From: Chloroflexota bacterium
GTDB lineage: Bacteria > Chloroflexota > Dehalococcoidia > UBA3495
DNA: 42,285 nucleotides
Direction of reading: 5' to 3'
Assembly: GCA_002716645.1 (NCBI GenBank)
Contig: PBBR01000030.1
Coordinates: 1-42,285, forward strand
Shown here one piece after another: positions 33,821 through 41,423 of the stretch. Made by a program: the position numbers and the translations under genes. Under the pieces are notes generated by a model, which was not told where the DNA came from, did not search any database, and was given only the letters and a program-made list of their open reading frames with translations. Each line of letters opens with the position of its first letter. Position 1 is the first letter of the stretch.

Positions 33821-34810
33821 TTAATTATACTGTTTTTCGTATATCTGGATCCGGTGTCTACCTGTGTCAACTACAAGTATTCTATCTTCATCGTCTATTC
33901 TAACTGTGGTAGGCTGGAAAAACACTCTTTCAACTGTAAAATCGGAGACCACAGCTCGCTCGGCAGACATCCCTTCTGGGTCAGATGCCATTCTTGCCTC
34001 GGCCCATTTAGAGTAACCATGGCAGTCACCATTAAACTGTCCTACATACGAACCGATACTATCGTACACTTGGACGCGGTCATTGCCCCAGTCTGCCACA
34101 TATATATAACCTTCTGAGTCAACAGCCACCCCACTCGGGCGTGCCAACTGGCCATCGCCTGACCCCGAACTCCCTATCTGTAAAGTGGGTTTGCCATCCG
34201 GACTAAACTTCTGAATCCTATCGTTTCTCCAATCAGCTACATAGACATTCCCATCTTTATCTAAGTTTATACCCCACGGTGTATCAAATTGGCCGGGTCC
34301 CGAACCAAATTCTCCAAACTTGCTTATGAAATCTCCGTGTTTTGAGAGCTTCTGAATTCTATGATTTAGGCTATCTACTACCAACATATTGTCTTCTGAA
34401 TCGAATACTATTCCCGCAGGCCTATCCCATTCTCCATCTTTACTACCGACAGTCCCAAGCGTTTTCTCGAGATTACCATCACCATCGAAAACTGATATCC
34501 TATTCAACCATTCGTCCGTTACATATACACTTCCTGCAGAATCAACCGCTATCGAATTCGGCCATGTAAATTGCCCTGATCCTTCTCCATACGACCCAAA
34601 ATGCTTTATATAATCTTCGTCCATGTTGCACTTGACTACGAATTTCCAAGCGGGCACATATTCATAATAACTACAGAGCACGTACAAGAGCCCGTTGTTG
34701 GCAACAGCCACACTAACCGGCCCTGAAAAGCCATGAGCAGGCGGGACTGCCTGATTTCCAATAGTGTAAGAATATTTAAATGAAGGTGAAACTTTAGTAA
34801 GCAATGTCAT
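33821..34810 (-). CDS. NHL-repeat beta-propeller protein
   Basis: A 329-residue protein made of about six NHL-type repeats, each with a core like GxFxxPxGIAVDxxGxVYVADxxNxRIQ. Clear copies include QFTWPNSIAVDSAGSVYVTD, EWDRPAGIVFDSEDNMLVVD, QFDTPWGINLDKDGNVYVAD and QLARPSGVAVDSEGYIYVAD. These form a six-bladed propeller that usually binds proteins, RNA or ligands. No signal peptide is visible. It lies 16 bases after the DUF1800 gene and 39 bases before DUF1501, so the three products probably act together. The N-terminal repeat is less regular, and the last blade is interrupted by an insertion of about 45 residues (CHGYSKWAEARMASDPEGMS onward). Confidence 0.9.
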   Translation of the reverse strand: MTLLTKVSPSFKYSYTIGNQAVPPAHGFSGPVSVAVANNGLLYVLCSYYEYVPAWKFVVKCNMDEDYIKHFGSYGEGSGQFTWPNSIAVDSAGSVYVTDEWLNRISVFDGDGNLEKTLGTVGSKDGEWDRPAGIVFDSEDNMLVVDSLNHRIQKLSKHGDFISKFGEFGSGPGQFDTPWGINLDKDGNVYVADWRNDRIQKFSPDGKPTLQIGSSGSGDGQLARPSGVAVDSEGYIYVADWGNDRVQVYDSIGSYVGQFNGDCHGYSKWAEARMASDPEGMSAERAVVSDFTVERVFFQPTTVRIDDEDRILVVDTGRHRIQIYEKQYN

Positions 34811-34826
34811 TTTTATTCAACTCCGT

Positions 34827-36248
34827 TTATGCAAACTGGAACTCGCGCGAAGCTACTATAAGCCGCAACAAACCAGTTACAATTAATGCAAAATTATTCA
34901 TATCTTCCGGAGTGCCACATTTAATCTCTGTATACTTCTCTAGATAAGACATTAATTCTGCCCTACGATCGCTAGAAACCTCCACGGGTCCAGCTAATTC
35001 TAAAGTGTGATCCAGTAGGTCGCCAGACTGTATTACAGGTCCCAATGCAGACAATCTATCAACAATTCTCTGTACGCCTGGCATGTTGATATCACCGACT
35101 CGATCCGCCGCAAAATTAACCCTTTCAACCAACGCTCCGCTATCTATCCACTCTTTACCTGTATGCCATCCTTCAACGGTAGGAGGATTCAATAAATCTT
35201 GTCCCATATAAGCTGCAGCGAACGCTATTTCGTGACTATTCGGTTTTGGAGTCGTGTAATCATCTACTAGACGCATAACGCCCGCAATTAGCTCTGCGGG
35301 ACTTTTCACTTTCTTATACGAAGAATTCTTAAAGAAATCTGAATTAAATAAAACACGTAACATAGACCTAACGTCGCCATTAGATCTGAAATATTCATCT
35401 TCCAGTATTTTTATTGCCTTAGGGTCTTGAGGATCACTCGTTTGCCAAGAAGGTACCTGGGGTTCATCAGACACGAAAAAGTTATACAAATGACGGGAGA
35501 GGAAACGAGCCGTGGCTGGCTGTCGGACGATTATGTCAACTATATCGTCGCCATTGAATCTGCCAGTCTCACCAAGGAAGGATTTTTCCCCATGATCATG
35601 GTCATCTGTACGATATTCAAAATCCCAACAGTAATCACCGTAAGGGTATCTTGGCAGCTGAGGTGCCATAGTCCATCCCGTAAAGGCTCTCGCACATTCC
35701 TTAACATCATCTTCCGAGTAATTGAATCCTTGGTCCATCCCTACACCCATAGAAAACAACTCTAATAATTCCCTCCCGTAGTTTTCATTGGGTGCCCCAT
35801 TATGATTCTCACAGTTATCCAGCCAATATATCATCGCGGGATCTTTGGAAATTTCTATGAGTATCGTCCTAAAATTACCCATAGCAAAACTACGTAATAA
35901 TTTCAGTTGTTTATTCATCTGAGGGTTACGATTTAGCTTGGAATGACTAGTCGCGAAGACATGATGCCAGAAAAGGGTCATTTTCTCTTCTAAGGGTCTA
36001 CGAGTACTTATCATCCTGTACATCCAGTAACACTGGTAGCTAGGTATTCCAGTACCCATGCGGTAGTAGGGAACGTACCGATAGGCTAAATCATCTTCGT
36101 AATCAGGCTGAAGCTCAGGGTTAAGCAATTCTTCTACGGTCGCTTCATAACCCATATCGGAATAATGTTCAAGATCTTCCCTACTAGCTCCAAACCCCGC
36201 CCTACGTAACAAGTGAGCTATCCTAGAAATTTCAGAATAACCAGTCAT
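34827..36248 (-). CDS. DUF1800 family protein
   Basis: A DUF1800 protein of about 473 residues. The family opening is ISRIAHLLRRAGFGASREDLE. Further characteristic blocks are RRPLEEKMTLFWHHVFATSHSK, NYGRELLELFSMGVG, CARAFTGWTM, RFLSRHLYNFFVSD and NPPTVEGWHTGKEWI. DUF1800 almost always pairs with DUF1501, and the pair is often exported; no signal sequence is visible here. I favour the ATG at 36248 (GGAG 9 bases upstream) over the in-frame GTG at 36263. First gene of the operon; the 141-base gap upstream shows no strong promoter to my eye. Confidence 0.9.
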   Translation of the reverse strand: MTGYSEISRIAHLLRRAGFGASREDLEHYSDMGYEATVEELLNPELQPDYEDDLAYRYVPYYRMGTGIPSYQCYWMYRMISTRRPLEEKMTLFWHHVFATSHSKLNRNPQMNKQLKLLRSFAMGNFRTILIEISKDPAMIYWLDNCENHNGAPNENYGRELLELFSMGVGMDQGFNYSEDDVKECARAFTGWTMAPQLPRYPYGDYCWDFEYRTDDHDHGEKSFLGETGRFNGDDIVDIIVRQPATARFLSRHLYNFFVSDEPQVPSWQTSDPQDPKAIKILEDEYFRSNGDVRSMLRVLFNSDFFKNSSYKKVKSPAELIAGVMRLVDDYTTPKPNSHEIAFAAAYMGQDLLNPPTVEGWHTGKEWIDSGALVERVNFAADRVGDINMPGVQRIVDRLSALGPVIQSGDLLDHTLELAGPVEVSSDRRAELMSYLEKYTEIKCGTPEDMNNFALIVTGLLRLIVASREFQFA

Positions 36249-36404
36249 AACTTCAAACTCCACTAGTATAGTTTCGTAACTTTATACCCAATTAGTAAAG
36301 GTTTCGACACATTCCGTATTAGGGAATGAATTGAGTTTAGTAGCAGGCACAAAACCTGTCAATGCAGACAGCACGCACAAACAACAATAACCGATTGTTT
36401 CACC

Positions 36405-37217
36405 TTAAGTAACTATAGCCATCTGCTGCACAATATTTATTCCGACTTCGCTTGAGCCTTCAATCGTTACTTTTCCTGATAAGACCGTATCCTCTCCAGA
36501 CCATCTACCACACGCCAAACACAAAAAAGTCTGAAAATCCATTTTAAGAGATACTGTGGCGGTATTTGGCGTTGCATCCATCTTTCTAGCACGCCCATCA
36601 ACAACTTCTACAGAGATATTTCCCTCTGTGTTTCCAGTGATATTAAAAACAACTACAGTACCGTCCTCCGATTTGGCTTTTCTGCCCACTACATAAGGCA
36701 TTGCCATAAGGGTTCTGTTTAATACGTGAGTTGCCACTGGTCCGTCCAGATGCCCAGGTTTATCTAGAGCTCTCCTGATGTCCTGTTCATGTGCCCATGC
36801 ATCGTAAATACGCCTATTGAGCTGTTCCAGCATTGTGGTAGAACCATTCGGGGTCTCCACTGTACCTTCCAACTCTTCCTGAGACAAAGCACGTAAATAC
36901 GAGAGCCTCTGTTTAGTTAATTCCTTGAATTCCTCAAGAACATCGGACCCAGACCACGATCTCCGCCAATCAACCAAAATTTCATTTCTTTGACCGCCAT
37001 CGTTCTTAACATGAGACACGTCTGCGGCTACATGATCAGGTGCATCATTGCCTAGCAACCTAGATTCGCTGCCAGACATATGGGAAATTTGGTCTTGCAC
37101 GGACCATCCCGGACAATCCGTCTTAGCATTCCAATCGGAATCAGAAAAACCAGTACATAAATCCACTATGGAAATCCAAACAGTCTCCATAAGGTCAACT
37201 ATTTTTAAATCAGCCAT
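36405..37217 (-). CDS. Mycothiol-dependent maleylpyruvate isomerase family protein
   Basis: A 270-residue protein with an N-terminal DinB-like metal-binding four-helix domain (about 5-160) and a C-terminal MDMPI/SCP2-like domain. The signature DWNAKTDCPGWSVQDQISHMSGSESRLLG contains the first metal histidine, and YDAWAHEQDIRRAL supplies the other ligands. Family members are thiol-dependent isomerases or transferases, classically with mycothiol. Chloroflexota are not known to me to make mycothiol, so another thiol may be used. It follows the molybdenum hydroxylase gene by 45 bases, suggesting a shared transcript, and ends the minus-strand run that starts with the selenoprotein gene. Confidence 0.87.
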   Translation of the reverse strand: MADLKIVDLMETVWISIVDLCTGFSDSDWNAKTDCPGWSVQDQISHMSGSESRLLGNDAPDHVAADVSHVKNDGGQRNEILVDWRRSWSGSDVLEEFKELTKQRLSYLRALSQEELEGTVETPNGSTTMLEQLNRRIYDAWAHEQDIRRALDKPGHLDGPVATHVLNRTLMAMPYVVGRKAKSEDGTVVVFNITGNTEGNISVEVVDGRARKMDATPNTATVSLKMDFQTFLCLACGRWSGEDTVLSGKVTIEGSSEVGINIVQQMAIVT

Positions 37218-37262
37218 TTGTCTTTCTATTGAATCAAATCAGTACAAGATACTCTAATCAAT

Positions 37263-39545
37263 TTAATTAGATTCAATAGCCTCTAAAATATTTCCGGGTG
37301 ACATCGGTAATTTACGCATTCGTACACCTGTAGCATGAGAAATAGCATTAGCTAAAGCAGGTAAAGGAGGTATTATTGGACCTTCCCCTACACCTCTCAG
37401 ACCGAACGGATGTCTTGGATTAGGAACTTCTATAATTACCGAGTCAATCATCGGAAGATCTAAGCTGGTCGGCATTCGATAATCCAAAAAGCTGGCATTA
37501 GCCACTGATCCATCATCATTGTAGACATATTCTTCATTTAGAGCCCACCCTACTCCTTGCACTGTTGCTCCCTGAATTTGACCCTCTACAAAACTGGGAT
37601 GGACTGCTTGCCCAGCGTCAATAAATGCGGTACACCGCAATATTTCCACCTTGCCCGTATCCGGATCAACTTCCACATCGACAATATTGCCACTAAAAAT
37701 CGGACCAACACCTGTAGAAGGAGCTGAAGCCGAGCAAGTCACCGGTCCACCAGTACGCATTAATCGAGTGGCCAATTCTTTGAAAGTATATTTATCTTCG
37801 GCGTTCTTAGAGCAAACAAACGTACCATCTGCGAATTCCACATCCTCGTCTTGAACTTCCCAGAGTAGAGCAGCTCTACCTTTCATCTGTTTTATGACTT
37901 CTTCAGCAGCAGCTATCCCCGCAAGCCCAGTATCAAATGCGGTGCGGCTACCCCCTGTGTTACCCGTATAACCTACGCTATCTGTATCAGCAACTGCGGG
38001 GTTAATATCTTCTGAATCTATGCCCAATACTTCTGCAACCTGCATCGCAGTAGCAGTCCGCGTACCACCAATATCCACAGAACCAGTTATCAAATTTAAG
38101 GTTCCATCGCTGTTAACATTGATAGTTGCTGAGGAAACCTGACCTCCCTGAGCTCTAAACGCTACTGCCACTCCTCTACCTCGGTTCGGTCCACCTAGAG
38201 GAGCAAGATAATGCGGGTGATTTTTCATAGCCTCTTCCAACTCAACACATCCAAACCTAGCATGCGCTACACCATTGGGCATCCTGTCCCCTTCACTTAC
38301 AGCGTTCTTGAGGCGAAGTTCCATTGGGTCTACCTTCAACTCATCAGCCAACTCATCGATTGCGCACTCAACTGCAAACCCAGCTTGTGGTTGACCGGGG
38401 GCACGATAAGCCTGTGCCTTTTGTTTATTGCATACAACATCATATCCATCTACAAGTATATTTTCACAATTGTATGACCCGAAAGTTGTAACTGCTCCTC
38501 CACCAACAGGCGCACCAGGAAATGCTCCCGCTTCGTAAACCATGTACACCTGACCGGCAGTAAGCTTTCCATCTTTCTTTGCTCCTAACTTTACCCTCAT
38601 GAATGTCGCAGAAGCTGGACCACTCCCTTCAAAGACTTCTTTCCTGGTCATTACAACTTTGACAGGTTTTCCAGACTTCTTTGCCAATACAGCAGCGACA
38701 GGAGCTAAATAGGTCACACCCTTAGCTCCGAATCCACCACCAATTTCCATAGGAACGACCTTAACGGAAGAATCAGGTATACCCAGAATAGCGGCAGTAG
38801 CCGTTCTAACAGAAAATGGTCCTTGGGTGCTAGTCCAAACTGTGACACGACCATCACTCCCCCAAACTGCAGAGGCCACGTGAGGTTCTATATAGCCTTG
38901 ATGTACAGTCTGGGTCTCATATTCTTTTTCGAAGATCACATCTGCTTCTTTGAATCCCTTATCTATATCCCCTAATTTATGTTGCAGATGCCCAGCTATA
39001 TTGCTTATCTCTCCCGTATCATCTCCAGGGCCAAATCGTTCCACTCTAAATCTAGTGGTCATCTGGTCATGTAATAGAGGAGCATCATCTTTCAGTGCAT
39101 CTCTCCAGCCCAATACTGTAGGTAGAACTTCATATTTCACATCTATCAATGCTGCAGCCTCTTCGGCAACATGCTGACTAGTAGCAGCGACAGCAGCTAT
39201 AGCATGACCCTTATAGAGAACTTTTTCATTGGCAAAAATGTTCTCTGCTATGAGCCGAGGGTTGCCCTGAAAGTTTTCATAATCTAAGGCCCTTGCCGAA
39301 ATAATAGGAAAATCAGCAGCAGTAGCTACCGCTAAAACCCCTGGTACTGCCTCTGCCTTGCTTGTATCTATTGAGAGTATTTTGGCATGAGCATGGGGGC
39401 TGCGAAGTATCTTCCCGTGCAACATTCCTGGCGCACTAAAATCAGCCCCATATTTAGCGGCTCCAGTCACTTTATCTACTGCGTCGTGACGCATAGGCCG
39501 CGTTCCTATGACACGATATTTATTAGATCCTTCAACTGTAGTCAT
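37263..39545 (-). CDS. Xanthine-dehydrogenase-family molybdopterin-binding (large) subunit
   Basis: A large-subunit molybdenum hydroxylase of about 760 residues. The opening RVIGTRPMRHDAVDKVTGAAKYGADF, the Moco-binding IGGGFGAKG, the AYRAPGQPQAGFAVECAIDELA block and the catalytic glutamate in GLRGVGEGPIIPP are all present, so it looks active. Relatives hydroxylate purines, aldehydes, aromatic acids or oxidise CO. No iron-sulfur or FAD subunit genes lie next to it, which is unusual. I choose the ATG at 39545 because GGAGGG sits 5 bases upstream; the four-residue longer frame begins inside that ribosome site. Its neighbours are an unrecognised 352-residue protein upstream and the MDMPI-like protein downstream. 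Confidence 0.93.
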   Translation of the reverse strand: MTTVEGSNKYRVIGTRPMRHDAVDKVTGAAKYGADFSAPGMLHGKILRSPHAHAKILSIDTSKAEAVPGVLAVATAADFPIISARALDYENFQGNPRLIAENIFANEKVLYKGHAIAAVAATSQHVAEEAAALIDVKYEVLPTVLGWRDALKDDAPLLHDQMTTRFRVERFGPGDDTGEISNIAGHLQHKLGDIDKGFKEADVIFEKEYETQTVHQGYIEPHVASAVWGSDGRVTVWTSTQGPFSVRTATAAILGIPDSSVKVVPMEIGGGFGAKGVTYLAPVAAVLAKKSGKPVKVVMTRKEVFEGSGPASATFMRVKLGAKKDGKLTAGQVYMVYEAGAFPGAPVGGGAVTTFGSYNCENILVDGYDVVCNKQKAQAYRAPGQPQAGFAVECAIDELADELKVDPMELRLKNAVSEGDRMPNGVAHARFGCVELEEAMKNHPHYLAPLGGPNRGRGVAVAFRAQGGQVSSATINVNSDGTLNLITGSVDIGGTRTATAMQVAEVLGIDSEDINPAVADTDSVGYTGNTGGSRTAFDTGLAGIAAAEEVIKQMKGRAALLWEVQDEDVEFADGTFVCSKNAEDKYTFKELATRLMRTGGPVTCSASAPSTGVGPIFSGNIVDVEVDPDTGKVEILRCTAFIDAGQAVHPSFVEGQIQGATVQGVGWALNEEYVYNDDGSVANASFLDYRMPTSLDLPMIDSVIIEVPNPRHPFGLRGVGEGPIIPPLPALANAISHATGVRMRKLPMSPGNILEAIESN

Positions 39546-39644
39546 ATTTCCCTCCATTTCTTCTCTTGCAACATCAAGTACCTATATTCTCGAGATAGCG
39601 GACCAGTGCTATCTATGGTGTATATCAACGCATAGCTTCTAATC

Positions 39645-40703
39645 CTATGTTTCTATTATCTCAACTGCCCTTTGCGTAGCAGACCATGGTAACAACCATG
39701 ACGAATGTCTTCCGTCTCCTCCCGCCACTACTACAATATATCTATCAGGGTCAAGCGCCATTGGAATACCAAATTCCTCTCCTTGCTGCTCCCATTCCTC
39801 AGGCCATCCCCTAGCTCCCCAATGCCCTCTATCCTTCAATTCATACAGAGGAATCCTCACATTATCAAACAGGTATTGCTTTACACTCTCACGATCATAC
39901 CCGGATTTCGATATTTCCGCCGCGTGCTCCGGACCTATCACCAATATCGGTGAAGCTCCCCGTAACTGATAGTAGTAAGCAGATATCCCAGCACCTTTTA
40001 CAGCCATACATATAGTCTCCAGCACACCATCTCCGGTCTCTTGAGCCCCTTCAACAAAAGTATGTATGCCTCTAACAGCTACAACTATTACCACGTTACT
40101 ATTCGGTTCGTACCCTAGTCCTGTATGGACTGGTTCCCAAGGACTAGCCGCTTGATTTTCAGCAAAGCACATCGTGTATTTACCTGGCCAACCATGGGTC
40201 GACTTTTCCATGGTATGGACGGTCGCCCCGCCCATGTTTCGCATTGTTAGTCTTAAGGCTCTTCCGATTGCAGCATTAGCCTGATGCCCAGATCCAAACA
40301 CAGCAGTCCCACTATTAATTCCTAATTTATCAGCTATAGGGCCGCTTACTATGATCGCTGGAGCTGCTCCTCCGGTCGTGGTAGTTATTGCGGCGACATT
40401 AAATTGTGGCTGCATAACAGCTTTAACAGCCGCTACAACAACAGGCATATAATCTGGTTTGCATCCTGCCATAACCGCATTGATAGCTATCTTCTCAGGG
40501 GTGACGCTTCCGTTCATCGGAGGCATTCTTCCTAAAACCTGATCTGCCGCTAGAGGGCATGCCTCCAACATTTCAAACACAAGATCTTCAGTGGGAGGTA
40601 TTATGGGCAAGCCATCGGTCCATCCCTGGTCATAGAAGTAGTTATTGACATCAACAAGTGACCCGGTCACATCTAGCCGACTTGCTCTTTTCGAGGCTAC
40701 CAA
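39645..40703 (-). CDS. Unrecognised 352-residue protein, partner of the selenoprotein gene
   Basis: I do not recognise a named function. Near the N-terminus it has the striking segment NNYFYDQGWTDGLPIIPPTED. It then shows MNGSVTPEKIAINAVMAGCKPDYMPVV, a glycine- and threonine-rich stretch (AAITTTTGGAAPAIIVSGP), GSGHQANAAIGRALRLTMRNMGG and a C-terminal LDPDRYIVVVAGGDGRHS. The pattern suggests a soluble alpha/beta enzyme with ligand-binding glycine loops and a conserved cysteine (MAGCKP), and no membrane span. The start is TTG with GGAG 7 bases upstream. It begins 30 bases after the stop of the UGSC selenoprotein, so the two are co-transcribed and probably form one system. Confidence 0.8.
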   Translation of the reverse strand: MVASKRASRLDVTGSLVDVNNYFYDQGWTDGLPIIPPTEDLVFEMLEACPLAADQVLGRMPPMNGSVTPEKIAINAVMAGCKPDYMPVVVAAVKAVMQPQFNVAAITTTTGGAAPAIIVSGPIADKLGINSGTAVFGSGHQANAAIGRALRLTMRNMGGATVHTMEKSTHGWPGKYTMCFAENQAASPWEPVHTGLGYEPNSNVVIVVAVRGIHTFVEGAQETGDGVLETICMAVKGAGISAYYYQLRGASPILVIGPEHAAEISKSGYDRESVKQYLFDNVRIPLYELKDRGHWGARGWPEEWEQQGEEFGIPMALDPDRYIVVVAGGDGRHSSWLLPWSATQRAVEIIET

Positions 40704-40733
40704 TTACGCGCTCCTACCCTGAATATTATTGAA

Positions 40734-41273
40734 TTATGAACCACGAAGCCCGAGGACAATCTTCTCCACGCTACGGCGAGCTGTTTCATGGATCTCTTGT
40801 TTAGTCTTACTGGCTATAGGATGTTCAATTACCACCACAGGGTGGTCGGCCATACCCAATGTCTTGGCTCTGATACCAGCCGCTTTTATGAATGCCTCGG
40901 TTATTACTGTAACCGCAGGCTTTCCCCTTTTCTCGGATTCTATTCCATCGTGGAGACCCCACGTTGTACAAGACCCTCAATCCGCCACCGCATGAATTAT
41001 TGCATCGCAGTTTTGGGCCATATCATCCAACACGTCTGCCGGAGTTGGAATACTCTGACTGGCCTTCCGATAAGTCTGAAATTCAGTTACGCCATATTGT
41101 TCTTCAAAGATGCGAGCTATTTCCTCTAAATACAGATCGGCATTGCGTTTACGATTATCTATCAATCCTATCTTCATACCAGAAAGGCTTGGCAATCTAT
41201 TAGCGAGCCCAAAAGTTTCGGCTTCATCTTCCACCCCTGGATGCAAAAATACATTGTTTTGCTCACTAGGCAT
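40734..41273 (-). CDS. UGSC-type selenoprotein (in-frame UGA read as selenocysteine)
   Basis: The frame opens at the ATG ending at 41273, 7 bases after a strong AGGAGGT, and meets TGA at 40977-40979 after 98 codons. It then continues for 80 sense codons to a TAA at 40734-40736. Reading TGA as selenocysteine gives a 179-residue protein with U99 in AVAD-U-G-S-C-TTWGLHDG. The part after UGA looks like real coding sequence: a hydrophobic strand-helix pattern (GKPAVTVITEAFIKAAGI, HPVVVIEHPIA) with no further stop. The U-G-S-C motif matches the family I recall from NCBI annotation as UGSC family (seleno)protein. A SECIS-like hairpin follows the UGA. U99 and C102 could form a redox pair. Function is unknown; the first half (MKIGLIDNRKRNADLYLEEI) resembles a small alpha/beta domain. 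Confidence 0.88.
40949..40963 (-). promoter_or_regulatory. SECIS-like hairpin for selenocysteine insertion
   Basis: On the coding strand CGTGG-GGTCT-CCACG forms a 5-bp stem with a GGTCT loop. The loop occupies positions 22-26 counting the T of TGA as 1. From memory, the Escherichia coli fdhF SECIS has the same GGUCU sequence at the same distance, with G and U contacting SelB. A mismatch then two further possible pairs extend the stem. Confidence 0.75.
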
Positions 41274-41301
41274 ACTTGTTACCTCCTAGGGTATTTTCAG
41301 G

Positions 41302-41330
41302 AGTGTATGCAGGATATCAACCGTAGTCAA
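41302..41330 (-). promoter_or_regulatory. Promoter of the selenoprotein gene (TTGACT-17-TACACT)
   Basis: Read on the minus strand: TTGACT (41325-41330), a 17-base spacer and TACACT (41302-41307). The predicted start near 41295 leaves a leader of about 22 bases that holds the AGGAGGT ribosome site. Confidence 0.72.
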
Positions 41331-41423
41331 TAGCTATAATTACCGTATTATGTAATATAATTTCGGCAGTGAGTAGGAAAATTTAAGGGATTACCACTTT
41401 TTACAGTAAAAAAGGAGAATGCT

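Noticed and set aside
37226..37279. A 10-bp inverted repeat (ctattgaatc) around the end of the molybdenum hydroxylase gene
   Set aside because: Loop of 34 bases, AT-rich and part coding; I could not separate it from chance. It might still be a weak terminator.
40977..41273. A complete 98-residue protein ending at TGA 40977, or a pseudogene with a nonsense mutation
   Set aside because: The frame continues for 80 protein-like codons, starts with G-S-C, has a SECIS-like hairpin and a strong promoter; selenocysteine explains all of this.
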